A DNA stretch of 64,000 nt from a candidate division WOR-1 bacterium RIFOXYB2_FULL_46_45 (lineage in GTDB: Bacteria > Margulisbacteria > WOR-1 > XYC2-FULL-46-14). The stretch lies in assembly GCA_001771585.1 (NCBI GenBank), contig MEUE01000004.1, forward strand, positions 49,977 to 113,976, written 5' to 3'. Each line of letters opens with the position of its first letter. Position 1 is the stretch's first letter. Of this stretch, positions 43,393 to 52,351 are shown in pieces. The notes under the pieces were generated by a model that searched no databases, had not been told where the DNA came from, and saw only the letters and a list, made by a program, of their open reading frames with translations. The position numbers and the translations under genes were made by a program.

Positions 43393-44550
43393 CTATTTCT
43401 TCGCCGCTTCCTTAATTAAACCCAGCCCGATCTGGTTGCGCTGGATCTGGTTGGTCCCTTCATAAATTTGGGTAATCTTGGCATCGCGCATCATCTTTTC
43501 TACCGGATATTCTTTCATATAACCGTAGCCGCCAAGAATCTGAACCGCGTCGGTGGTAACCCTCATCGCGGTGTCGGAGGCAAACAATTTGCACATCGCC
43601 GCCTCTTTGGTAAAATCTTTTGATCCGTTATCAATCGCCCGGGCAACCGAATAAACCAAGGACCTGGCCGCTTCAATTTGTGTCGCCATATCAGCCAGCA
43701 TATGCTGGATCGCCTGCAAGGTTATGATCGGTTTGCCGAATTGGACTCTTTGTTTGGCGTATTTTATCGCTTCATCCAATGCCCCCTGCGCGATACCGAC
43801 CGCCTGGGCGCCGATCCCCGGCCGGGTCATATCAAGGGTTTTCATCGCGACGATAAAACCCATCCCCTCTTTCGCGATAACATTTTCTTTTGGAACTTTA
43901 CAACCCTGGAAAACCAATTCGCGGGTCGCGGAACAGCGGATTCCCATTTTGTTCTCTTTCTTGCCGAAGGTAAACCCGGGCATCCCCTTCTCTAAAATAA
44001 AGGCGGTCGCCCCGCGGCTTCCTTTCTTCCGGTCGGAAATAGCGATCACCGAATAAGTGTCCGCTTCTCCTCCGTTGGTGATCCACTGTTTTGTTCCATT
44101 TAATATGTAGTGATCGCCGTCTTTGGTCGCGGTTGTCTCCATCCCCGCCGCATCGGAGCCGGCATTCGCTTCGGTCAAGCCGAAAGCGGCCAATTTTTTA
44201 CCGGCGGCGATATCAGGAAGATATTTTTTCTTCTGTTCTTCGGAACCGTAGAGGACGATTGGAGAGGCGCCAAGAGCCGAGGCGGCAAAAGTAACACCGA
44301 TCCCGCCGCAAATCCTTGAAATCTCTTCGGTCGCCAGGCAGAAGGCCAGTTCTCCCATTCCGGTACCGCCGTATTTTTCGTCAATATAAAGTCCGCAGAG
44401 ATCCGATTCCGCGAAGACCTTCATGATCTCCCACGGAAATTCACCGGTCTCGTCTAATTTCTCACGGACCGGAACCCCCTTCTCCAACGCGATCTTCCGC
44501 GCCAATTCCCGAATCATTAATTGTTCTTCCGTCAAACCGTAATCCAGCAT
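43393..44550 (-). CDS. Acyl-CoA dehydrogenase
   Basis: AFGLTEANAGSDAAGMETTA; GTKQWITNGGEAD; QILGGYGYMKEYPVEKMMRDAKITQIYEGTNQIQRNQI. Confidence 0.95.
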   Translation of the reverse strand: MLDYGLTEEQLMIRELARKIALEKGVPVREKLDETGEFPWEIMKVFAESDLCGLYIDEKYGGTGMGELAFCLATEEISRICGGIGVTFAASALGASPIVLYGSEEQKKKYLPDIAAGKKLAAFGLTEANAGSDAAGMETTATKDGDHYILNGTKQWITNGGEADTYSVIAISDRKKGSRGATAFILEKGMPGFTFGKKENKMGIRCSATRELVFQGCKVPKENVIAKEGMGFIVAMKTLDMTRPGIGAQAVGIAQGALDEAIKYAKQRVQFGKPIITLQAIQHMLADMATQIEAARSLVYSVARAIDNGSKDFTKEAAMCKLFASDTAMRVTTDAVQILGGYGYMKEYPVEKMMRDAKITQIYEGTNQIQRNQIGLGLIKEAAKK

Positions 44551-44565
44551 ACCTTTTTCCTCCTT

Positions 44566-45501
44566 CTAAAACCTAATAACGTTCGCGCCATAAGTGAGCC
44601 CGGCACCGAAACCGGCCAGGACCACAACGTCACCCTTTTTTATTCTCCCCGCACTCATCGCCTCGTTAAAAGCAATGGGGATTGAAGCGGCCGAGGTGTT
44701 TCCGTACTTATCAAGATTAACAAAAATTTTCTCGGACGGCAAGCCGAATTTTTTGGCGACATGGTCAATAATGCGGATGTTGGCCTGATGCGGAATTAAT
44801 AGGTCAAGATCATTTAATGTAAGCCCCGCTTTGTTTAAAACTTCAATCACGCTCTTCTCAAGCGCGCGGACCGCGAACTTAAAAACTTCTTTTCCTTCCA
44901 TTGTTATGCAACCTTTGGTCGGCATAATGAGGAACTTGCCCCCCTCACCCTCCGCCCCCAAATGACTTGCCAAAATGCCGTCGTTATCGTTTGAAGCGGA
45001 CAAGACCATCGCTCCGGCCCCGTCGCCAAAAAGGACGCAGGTTCCGCGGTCGGTCCAGTCAAGATGCTTGGTCAAAGTATCGGCTCCGACCACCAAAATA
45101 TTATTGTACTGGCCGGATTCGATAAAGGCCGACGCGGCCGCCAAAGCAAAATTAAAACCGGCGCAGGCGGCCGAAACATCAAAGGCCGGAATATCTTTTG
45201 CCCCCAGCTTGTCCTGCAAAATGCAGGCGACCGAAGGGAAAAGGGAGTCGGGAGAAGTGGTAGCGACTAAAATAAGTTCGATATAATCAACGTTTACTTT
45301 GGCCGACTTGAGAGCGTTTTGAGCCGCCCGAAAAGCCAGTTCCGAGGTTAGGGTCTTTTCATCGGTTACGCGGCGCTCACGGATGCCGCTTCGGCTGACG
45401 ATCCATTCATTAGTCGTCTCTACCATTTTTTCCAGGTCGGCGTTGGTGACTATTTTTTCGGGAACATAAAAACCGCTGCCGATTATTTTTGCTTTTGGCA
45501 T
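44566..45501 (-). CDS. fabH: 3-oxoacyl-ACP synthase III
   Basis: IEWIVSRSGIRERR-type; DVSAACAGFNFAL; LIPHQANIRIID; NTSAASIPIA. Confidence 0.97.
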   Translation of the reverse strand: MPKAKIIGSGFYVPEKIVTNADLEKMVETTNEWIVSRSGIRERRVTDEKTLTSELAFRAAQNALKSAKVNVDYIELILVATTSPDSLFPSVACILQDKLGAKDIPAFDVSAACAGFNFALAAASAFIESGQYNNILVVGADTLTKHLDWTDRGTCVLFGDGAGAMVLSASNDNDGILASHLGAEGEGGKFLIMPTKGCITMEGKEVFKFAVRALEKSVIEVLNKAGLTLNDLDLLIPHQANIRIIDHVAKKFGLPSEKIFVNLDKYGNTSAASIPIAFNEAMSAGRIKKGDVVVLAGFGAGLTYGANVIRF

Positions 45502-46433
45502 GCCGTCCTCGCAACGCGGATCGCGTTTTTTATCGCCTTTGGATTGGACCTGCCGTGCGCCTTGATACAGATCCCGTCCAATCCCAAAAGTGGCGCTCCG
45601 CCGCTTTCGTCGTAATCAACCATCTTCTTCAATGATTTAAAGGCCGGAAAAAGCATAATCGCTCCCAATTTTGCAAGCAGGCTCTTTTTGATCTCGGTCT
45701 TTAAAAAATCGACGATCTTCAAACTCAAACTCTCGCCGAATTTAAGCAAAAGGTTTCCGACAAAACCGTCGCAGACCACCACATCTACCTTCCCGTTCAA
45801 AACCTCTTTGCTCTCAATATTGCCGATAAAATTGATTGGAGCGGAAGATAAGAGCTGCCAGGCCGCTTTGGTCAACTGGTTCCCCTTCTCTTTCTCTTCT
45901 CCGATATTAAGGAGCCCGACCCTTGGATTTTTGATGTGCATGATATCTTCGGCGTACCGGCTCCCCATCTCGCCGAATTGTTTAAGCTGATTGGGAGTGC
46001 AGTCGACATTGGCCCCCATATCAAGCAGTAAAACTCCTCCGTGTTCGGACGGAAAGACGGTGGCAATGGCGGGACGCTCGATCCCTTTGAGCCTTCCGAG
46101 CTTAAACAGTCCGGCGGTCATAAAAGCGCCGGTGTTGCCGGCGGAGACAACCGCCGAAACCATCCGTGCTTTGTGGAGATCAAGGGCGATATTAATTGAA
46201 GCCGCTTTCTTTTCCCTGACTGCCGCCACCGGTGATTCGTCCATCTCGATCTTTTCGGCGGCATGCATAATTGAAAGGCGGTCCTGTTTTTTTGCGAGCC
46301 GGTTTAAAACCTGTTCGTCGCCGACCAGGACAATTTCAAGGTCGGGATATTCCAACAAAGCCAGCTCCGCCCCTTTAACCTGTGCCTCGGGGGCGAAATC
46401 GCCCCCCATCGCGTCAAGCGCAATTTTTATCAT
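45483..46433 (-). CDS. plsX: Phosphate acyltransferase
   Basis: IALDAMGGDFAPEAQVKGA; VSAGNTGAFMTA; VCDGFVGNLLLKFGE. Confidence 0.97.
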   Translation of the reverse strand: MIKIALDAMGGDFAPEAQVKGAELALLEYPDLEIVLVGDEQVLNRLAKKQDRLSIMHAAEKIEMDESPVAAVREKKAASINIALDLHKARMVSAVVSAGNTGAFMTAGLFKLGRLKGIERPAIATVFPSEHGGVLLLDMGANVDCTPNQLKQFGEMGSRYAEDIMHIKNPRVGLLNIGEEKEKGNQLTKAAWQLLSSAPINFIGNIESKEVLNGKVDVVVCDGFVGNLLLKFGESLSLKIVDFLKTEIKKSLLAKLGAIMLFPAFKSLKKMVDYDESGGAPLLGLDGICIKAHGRSNPKAIKNAIRVARTACQKQK

Positions 46434-46442
46434 CCGGGAATA

Positions 46443-46646
46443 TTACTCCTTTGCTTTTTTCTTTGGCGGTTTGATCTTTATGACCTGTCTTCCCTTATAG
46501 GTTCCGCAAGACGGGCAGACGGCATGGGGAAGGACCTTCTTTCCGCACTGGGGACAAGCGCGTAAACTTCTGGTCTTAAGTTTTAGCCAGTTGGCTCTTC
46601 TTTTACCCTGTCTGGATGCCGTATGGCGTTTCTTTGGTTGTGGCAT
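46443..46646 (-). CDS. rpmF: 50S ribosomal protein L32
   Basis: MPQPKKRHTASRQGKRRANWLKLK...CPQCGKKVLPHAVCPSCGTYKGR. Confidence 0.96.
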   Translation of the reverse strand: MPQPKKRHTASRQGKRRANWLKLKTRSLRACPQCGKKVLPHAVCPSCGTYKGRQVIKIKPPKKKAKE

Positions 46647-46676
46647 TTATTTTTCCTCCTTTTTCCAAACCCTGAG

Positions 46677-47117
46677 CTATGTCGAAGGGTTTGCGCATTT
46701 ATCACACAAAGCTTTGATTGGAAGCTCGGTTATCAGGTTCTCCCGGACCGCTTCCCCCAAATCGATCGTGTTGTCCTTACCTATTCTAAATATAAAATCG
46801 CGATTAGTCAATTCCACTTCTTTCTTTTTGGGCATTGGGGGCGGCCCCATACTTGAATATTCTTCCTCAAAATTAATTTCCATCGGAAGATCAAAGGAAT
46901 CGAGGCACCGGGCACATTCGACCTTGACCTTGGTCTTTGCATTGACGTTTACCAGGATGGTCCCGCCGGCATTGACCAGGTCGACTTCTATTTTAACCGG
47001 TTCGGTTATAATAAGGCCATCTTCGCCGCCGGAAATTTTTTCCGTCAGTTCCAGGTACGAAGTCCTGCCGACTTCCTGCAAAAGGGGCGTGATATCTACT
47101 TTTAGCGGCTTGGTCAT
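46677..47117 (-). CDS. DUF177/YceD family protein
   Basis: VECARCLDSFDLPMEINFEEEY; DLGEAVRENLITELPIKALCDKCA; adjacent to rpmF. Confidence 0.9.
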   Translation of the reverse strand: MTKPLKVDITPLLQEVGRTSYLELTEKISGGEDGLIITEPVKIEVDLVNAGGTILVNVNAKTKVKVECARCLDSFDLPMEINFEEEYSSMGPPPMPKKKEVELTNRDFIFRIGKDNTIDLGEAVRENLITELPIKALCDKCANPST

Positions 47118-47272
47118 ATTTTAAGAATAACATATTTTTTACTGCCGGGATACTTTTCGAGAGCACAATCTGCTTTGATTTTTTATGCCGTAAAATAACC
47201 TGAAATTTTTTAAAATTGTATGCGAATAAAAATTAGGAAAGAAAAATACAACAAAAGGAGATGACCAATAAA

Positions 47273-48205
47273 ATGATTAGACAAGTTTACGGATCCAGAC
47301 CGGGTTTCAGGACGGCCACAATTAAAGGAACTGCCAGGTGTTTAGCCCCTTTAAGCGAATTTGATCAGATAAAAATAGCAGCGGAATACATACAAAGGAA
47401 GATCGGAGACAGAAAAATAGAAGTTATTGTAACATTGGGCTCCGGTCTGGGCGATTTGGCCGGTCAAATCGAAAACCCAATAACGATCCCTTATTCGGAA
47501 ATTCCCTGTTTTCCGCACCCCAACAACACCGTCGCCGGACATGCCGGTAATTTGATAGTCGGATCCTTAAACGGAAAATGCGTTGCCGCCATGCAGGGCC
47601 GTTTTCATCTGTATCAGGGAGTGACTCCAAACGAAGCGGTACGGCCGGTCAGGACACTTATCCATCTTGGAGCAAGCGCTTTTATAGTAACAAACGCCGC
47701 CGGAGGGATAAATAGAAATTTTAAGGTCGGTGATTTTATGCTTATAACGGATCATTTTAATTTAACTTTTACAAACCCTTTAACCGGAAACAACATAGAT
47801 GAACTGGGACCAAGGTTTCCCGGAATGACCAACCCGTACAGCAGAAAGCTAAGAGATCTCGCCGTTCAAATTGCCCGGGAACAAGGAATAGTGCCCAGGA
47901 TAAGATACGGCGTTTACGGTCAGAATTTAGGGCCGGCTTATGAAACAGCTTTTGAGATACGATTGTTGAGAGAAGGGGGAATAGACGCCATAGGGATGTC
48001 CACCGTGCCGGAGGTTGTTGCCGCGGCTCATACCAATGCGGGGAGAGAAACACCCAGAGTAAAGATTCTTGGGATAACCTTAATAACCAACGCTGCCGCC
48101 GGAGGATCTTCAGAACCGACGCATGAAGAAGTTAAGGAAGCCGCTGACAACGCAAAGGCCGCGTTTGTCCCCTTCATCGCCGAGATAATTAGAAGAGTAT
48201 CTTAA
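47273..48205 (+). CDS. Purine nucleoside phosphorylase (ORF opens at 47261; ATG 47273 fits SD AAGGAG)
   Basis: VTLGSGLGDLAGQIENPITIPYSEIPCFP; VAGHAGNLIVGSLNGKCVAAMQGRFHLYQG; VTNAAGGINRNF; GMSTVPEVVAAAH. Confidence 0.95.
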   Translation: MIRQVYGSRPGFRTATIKGTARCLAPLSEFDQIKIAAEYIQRKIGDRKIEVIVTLGSGLGDLAGQIENPITIPYSEIPCFPHPNNTVAGHAGNLIVGSLNGKCVAAMQGRFHLYQGVTPNEAVRPVRTLIHLGASAFIVTNAAGGINRNFKVGDFMLITDHFNLTFTNPLTGNNIDELGPRFPGMTNPYSRKLRDLAVQIAREQGIVPRIRYGVYGQNLGPAYETAFEIRLLREGGIDAIGMSTVPEVVAAAHTNAGRETPRVKILGITLITNAAAGGSSEPTHEEVKEAADNAKAAFVPFIAEIIRRVS

Positions 48206-48212
48206 CTTTTTT

Positions 48213-48252
48213 CTGGTCTCCTGATATACTGATATTCTGATGGCCTGACATG
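48213..48252 (+). repeat. 8-bp-period array upstream of tRNA-Glu
   Basis: CTGGTCTC CTGATATA CTGATATT CTGATGGC CTGACATG. Confidence 0.7.
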
Positions 48253-48323
48253 GCCCCATTGTCTAACGGCTAGGACGCGACCCTCTCAAGGTCGAGATAG
48301 GGGTTCGATTCCCCTTGGGGCTA
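48252..48323 (+). tRNA. tRNA-Glu (CTC)
   Basis: GGCCCCATTGTCTAACGGCTAGGAC...CCCTCTCAAGG...AGGGGTTCGATTCCCCTTGGGGCTA. Confidence 0.95.
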
Positions 48324-49812
48324 TTAACTTTTCCAAGCGAACCGCCGAATTGTCCTCCGAAATTTTAATGGGGGATGATCCGGCGATTTTATTTTTTTGC
48401 GGCGTTATCGGGCGGGCTGCGATTGGTCGGCGGCCTGCCTTGCCGGCAGGCAGGCAATCGCAGCCCGCAGATTTATCCCGCCCAAGGCGGGATTTATCCT
48501 CATTGGTGAAATTTTCCGCGCCGTTTTCAAAAATTTTATCGGGCTGGTCTGGATAATTTATTACTACCTCTATATTTTCTTTTGAATAATTGATCTGTTT
48601 TATATGCCTTTTGATAATCAGTTCCTTGTCGTTTTTACCGGGCAGCTTGTAGGCATTGGTGATGGTTTGGATGATTTCTCTGGTTCTTTCGGCCGTATAG
48701 CCGGAAGCGACCCCATCCGGTTCGATTCCCTGTCGGCTGTCTTGCTGTTGATAATTGAGCGTGAAGATCAAACTGTCGAGATACTGCTGGTTATGGGCTA
48801 TTTGGCCGAGTCCTCCGATAACATGGGAATCAAGGCGATCGGAGCTGACCTGCCTGGTCCCGCAGAAAGAGATGTCTCTTTTGGTGACACTTGAACAGCG
48901 ATAATAAAAATAGCGGGTACGCCGGCCGTTTTTAACTTTATTGGTAAAAACGGCGCTCATAATTGAGCCGCACTCTTTACAGCGGACCATCCCAGGGAAA
49001 ATAGAATAGTTGAACACTTTGCTTTTTTTAATTCTTTGCTTATGCAGTCCCTGGACTGCATCAAATAATTCTTGCGATATTATCGGCTCGTGGATGCCCT
49101 GATAAATATTCCCCTTATATTCTATTTTCCCGATGTATAAGGTACGGCCGAGTATTTTTCTGATTTCACTGTGAGAAACGGGAAGGCCTTTGCGGTTGAA
49201 AAGTTTTTCTGTTTTCAGCTTATTATAAACCTCGGCCGTGGAGCCGGTTGAGTAATAAGTATCAAAAATTAATTTAACGATCCCTGCTTCTTGCGGCTCA
49301 ATTATGAGCTTTTTATTATCGCGCTTGTAGCCGAAAGGCGTATGCCCGCTGTTCCAAAGTCCTTTTTTTGCCCGTTCGATCATTTTATCTCTGGTCCTTT
49401 CGCTGATAAGCTCTCTCTCAAATTGAGCAAAGGTCAGCATGATGTTACGCAACAATCGGCCGGAGGGGGTGGAAGTGTCAAATCTTTCAGTGACTGATAT
49501 AAAATTGGCGTTATGCTTCTCAAGGACTTCTATCAATTGATAGAAGTCCTTTGGCGACCTGGTGAGGCGGTCAATTTTATAGGAAATGACCACATCTATT
49601 TTACCTTGTTGGATGGCATGAAGCATCTCCATCAAAGCGGGGCGGTCGATATTTGCTCCCGTATAGCCCTGATCGGAATAAACCTTGTAAACCTCCATGT
49701 TTTCCTGGCTGGAGATGAAGGATCGGATTTTTAATTCTTGCGATTCGCAAGAATTAAAATCTTTGTCGGCCTGGGTATCAGTTGAAACGCGGGTGTAGAT
49801 GGCTGCTTTCAT
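48286..49812 (-). CDS. Large serine recombinase (resolvase + recombinase + zinc-ribbon), 3' end antisense to tRNA-Glu
   Basis: AAIYTRVSTDTQ; SYKIDRLTRSPKDFYQLIEVLEKH; TPSGRLLRNIMLTFAQFERELISERTRDK; CKECGSIM zinc ribbon; SD AGGAGG upstream. Confidence 0.95.
   Translation of the reverse strand: MKAAIYTRVSTDTQADKDFNSCESQELKIRSFISSQENMEVYKVYSDQGYTGANIDRPALMEMLHAIQQGKIDVVISYKIDRLTRSPKDFYQLIEVLEKHNANFISVTERFDTSTPSGRLLRNIMLTFAQFERELISERTRDKMIERAKKGLWNSGHTPFGYKRDNKKLIIEPQEAGIVKLIFDTYYSTGSTAEVYNKLKTEKLFNRKGLPVSHSEIRKILGRTLYIGKIEYKGNIYQGIHEPIISQELFDAVQGLHKQRIKKSKVFNYSIFPGMVRCKECGSIMSAVFTNKVKNGRRTRYFYYRCSSVTKRDISFCGTRQVSSDRLDSHVIGGLGQIAHNQQYLDSLIFTLNYQQQDSRQGIEPDGVASGYTAERTREIIQTITNAYKLPGKNDKELIIKRHIKQINYSKENIEVVINYPDQPDKIFENGAENFTNEDKSRLGRDKSAGCDCLPAGKAGRRPIAARPITPQKNKIAGSSPIKISEDNSAVRLEKLIAPRGIEPLSRP
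48307..48325. repeat. attL core (within tRNA-Glu 3' end)
   Basis: GATTCCCCTTGGGGCTATT identical to 61008-61026. Confidence 0.88.
48412..48493. repeat. Nested palindromic insert in the recombinase C-terminal coding region
   Basis: Outer IR GCGGGCTGCGATTG (48412-48425)/CAATCGCAGCCCGC (48455-48468), inner GCCTGCC-ttgcc-GGCAGGC (48433-48451), then ATCCCGCC-caa-GGCGGGAT (48475-48493). Confidence 0.8.
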
Positions 49813-49831
49813 GTGTTTGACCTCCTATTAC

Positions 49832-49896
49832 AGCATATATGCTACACCACATATGCTGGCTATGTCAAGGCCTCTATGCAGCATCTGTGCTATAAT
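49832..49896. promoter_or_regulatory. Divergent operator/promoter region between recombinase and HTH regulator
   Basis: AGCATATATGCT (49832-49843), related ACCACATATGCT (49846-49857), AGCATCTGTGCT (49880-49891), TATAAT (49891-49896). Confidence 0.6.
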
Positions 49897-49905
49897 ATAT
49901 TTGCT

Positions 49906-50106
49906 GTGAATTTAGGGAAAAACATTGAAAAATATCGCAAACAAGCGGGTCTTTCCCGTGAAAAATTAGCTTTTAAATGTGGTGGAAAGTTTACCGCCAA
50001 TCACCTGCTTAGGGTTGAGCGAGGAATGGTCAAGAATCCGGGGATTGAGATGGTTCGGGCGATTGCAAAAGAGCTTTTACTGTTTGTTGATACTCTTTTA
50101 AAATAG
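49906..50106 (+). CDS. XRE-family HTH regulator (GTG start)
   Basis: LGKNIEKYRKQAGLSREKLAFKCGGKFTANHLLRVERGMVKNPGIEMVRAIAKEL. Confidence 0.82.
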   Translation: MNLGKNIEKYRKQAGLSREKLAFKCGGKFTANHLLRVERGMVKNPGIEMVRAIAKELLLFVDTLLK

Positions 50107-50114
50107 GAGAATTG

Positions 50115-50228
50115 TCTTGGATATACCTTTTTCTAAAAAGCTAGAAACAATTAAAAACCTTTCTGAGGAAGAGTTAAGAAACACTATTGCTACGCTACTG
50201 CGGTATTTTGGATTTCGTCATGTGAGAG
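50115..50228 (+). pseudogene. Truncated 5' end of a gene interrupted by IS3 element (possibly restriction-endonuclease-like)
   Basis: MDIPFSKKLETIKNLSEEELRNTIATLLRYFGFRHVR then IS left end; downstream flank continues DAEDGKDY. Confidence 0.5.
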
Positions 50229-50303
50229 TGACCTTACCCCCAAAAACTGGACCACTTGCAATTAGAATTTAGGCCGGTAATACTAATACAAGGGGGTGTG
50301 TTC

Positions 50304-50570
50304 ATGAGGGGTAAAAGATTCACTGAAGAACAGATCATTGGCGCTTTGAAGGAGGTGGAGGGAGGGGTTCCAATTCCTGATCTCTGCCGCAAATATGGGG
50401 TCCATCAGACAACTTTCTACAATTGGAAGGCCAAGTACGGCGGTTTGACGGTCAGCGAAGCCAGACGGCTTAAGACGCTGGAGGATGAAAATCGGCGGCT
50501 TAAACATATTGTAGCTGACCTGTCGCTGGATAACCAGGCGCTCAAGGCAGTTGTCTCAAAAAACTTCTAA
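50304..50570 (+). CDS. IS3-family transposase OrfA (HTH)
   Basis: MRGKRFTEEQIIGALKEVEGGVPIPDLCRKYGVHQTTFYNWKAKYGG. Confidence 0.93.
   Translation: MRGKRFTEEQIIGALKEVEGGVPIPDLCRKYGVHQTTFYNWKAKYGGLTVSEARRLKTLEDENRRLKHIVADLSLDNQALKAVVSKNF
50558..50564 (+). promoter_or_regulatory. A AAA AAC slippery heptamer for -1 ribosomal frameshift (OrfAB fusion)
   Basis: AAAAAAC in the zero-frame context tcA AAA AAC ttc taa; orfB in -1 frame. Confidence 0.8.
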
Positions 50571-50593
50571 AGCCCAAGGCCAAGAAAGAAGCC

Positions 50594-51427
50594 GTGAAAT
50601 ATATCACAGGCAGCTTTGGGCTTAGCATACGGAAAGCATGCGGACTAGTCAGTCTGTCTAAGTCCGTGTTCTGGTACCGGCACAGGCCTAAAAAGGATGA
50701 TGAAAATATCATCCGGCAGAAGATGAAAGAGCTTGCGCAGAAGAGGACCCGGTTTGGATGCCCAAGACTGCATGTGCTATTAAGGCGGGAAGGATTCATG
50801 CTCAACCATAAACGGACGGAGAGGATTTACCAGGAAGAAAAGCTCTCCCTGAGGCGAAAAAGGAAACGGAAAAACGTCTCGGGGATGAGGTTGGAGTTAC
50901 CCAAACCTGAAAGGATCAACCATATCTGGAGCATGGATTTTGTGTCCGATGCCATTACTTCCAGCAGAAAGCTCAAAGCTTTGACGGTGGTGGATGAATT
51001 CACCCGCAAATGCCACCGGATAGAAGTTGACACATCAATCAATGGTATGCGGGTATGCCGGGTTTTGGATGAGATTGGGGAAAGAGCGGGGTTGCCGGAG
51101 GTCATAATTACCGACAATGGACCTGAATTTGCGGGTAAAGCCTTGGATGAATGGGCATACCGGAACGGTATCAGGCTTTGTCCAATAAATCCTGGGAAAC
51201 CGGTTGAAAATGCGTACATCGAAAGCTTCAATGGCCGATTTAGGGATGAATGCCTTAACGAGAATTGGTTCATTACCCTGGATCATGCCAGGCAGATCAT
51301 TGAAGAATGGCGCATTGATTACAACGAAGTCAGGCCGCATAGTTCCTTGGGTAATCTTACGCCGGAAGAATTCATCAAGAAGGGGGTGGAAATGACAACT
51401 TGCAGTCCCGTTTACTCTAATTCATAA
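50594..51427 (+). CDS. IS3-family transposase OrfB (DDE integrase)
   Basis: WSMDFVSDAITSSRKLKALTVVDEFTR; ITDNGPEFAGKALDEWAY; NAYIESFNGRFRDECLNENWF; RPHSSLGNLTPEEF. Confidence 0.95.
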   Translation: MKYITGSFGLSIRKACGLVSLSKSVFWYRHRPKKDDENIIRQKMKELAQKRTRFGCPRLHVLLRREGFMLNHKRTERIYQEEKLSLRRKRKRKNVSGMRLELPKPERINHIWSMDFVSDAITSSRKLKALTVVDEFTRKCHRIEVDTSINGMRVCRVLDEIGERAGLPEVIITDNGPEFAGKALDEWAYRNGIRLCPINPGKPVENAYIESFNGRFRDECLNENWFITLDHARQIIEEWRIDYNEVRPHSSLGNLTPEEFIKKGVEMTTCSPVYSNS

Positions 51428-51594
51428 TGGTCCTAACAATGGGGTAAGGTCAGACGCCGAAGACGGCAAGGATTATTAGCGTTAGGAAGATGCCGAATGC
51501 TGAGTGTGTTGGGGCCAACATGATTATATTGTATTATAGCGGGGAAAAGAGTGCAAATGACTAAGCAATCACATAAAAGACCGGTTTCCCTAAT

Positions 51595-52284
51595 TTAAAA
51601 AATAAAAAACTCCGGGTCTGAATTTCTGATAGCAACTAATTCTTGCCATAAACCATAAAAAGTATCATAGACATCAGAGGCATCATAATAAGTACCAAAA
51701 ACCACTTCGCCACTTTTACAAAGAAAACACATTCTCTCTTCCATCGGTCTGTATCTTTGTGGTATCTCATTGCCAAACGGAAATTGTCTATCCCCTGTAA
51801 AAAAATAAAAACGATCCTCTTCACTTTGGGGGCCATTGATGTTTTGTTGAAACCACTCTTTCGATGGGCCCAACACCCACCTTAAGCCCCCAATTACTAT
51901 TGGGGATCTTCCCTTGGCCCTGCCAATTGCTACTGGCATCAGATCGGGCAGATGCTCTGCCAAACTAAGACCATAACATGGTCGTGATCTTGTCCACACT
52001 TCCCCATTACTACCAACCTCCCCATAAATAACATTTGAATCAATAATTGTTATTGCTTCTGGAATAAAACCACAATCAAACCTTCTTTCAAGTGCAACCC
52101 CATCCTGAGTTACTGTAGTAGTTACTATAAAACGCATATGGGTATCGTGCTCACGACTTGGAGAAGGCTCCATAAATATTTGCACCATATTTGGGCCTTC
52201 TCTTCTTTCAAGGGTAAAATGGTGTCCCAAGAGCCCTAAACCTATCTTTACTCCTTTTGATAAAATTTTTGAACCGCTTATCAT
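51595..52284 (-). CDS. Hypothetical protein
   Basis: 229-aa ORF without recognised motif, island cargo. Confidence 0.6.
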   Translation of the reverse strand: MISGSKILSKGVKIGLGLLGHHFTLERREGPNMVQIFMEPSPSREHDTHMRFIVTTTVTQDGVALERRFDCGFIPEAITIIDSNVIYGEVGSNGEVWTRSRPCYGLSLAEHLPDLMPVAIGRAKGRSPIVIGGLRWVLGPSKEWFQQNINGPQSEEDRFYFFTGDRQFPFGNEIPQRYRPMEERMCFLCKSGEVVFGTYYDASDVYDTFYGLWQELVAIRNSDPEFFIF

Positions 52285-52351
52285 TTAAATTCCTCCCAAT
52301 TATTATGCCTTAAGTTCAACACGGGAAAAGCCATAAGCCCTCATCATTTCC

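Larger units (their letters stand above)
50229..51452 (+). mobile_element. IS3-family insertion sequence (~1.22 kb)
   Basis: Terminal IR TGACCTTACCCC (50229-50240)/GGGGTAAGGTCA (51441-51452) enclosing orfA and orfB. Confidence 0.93.
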
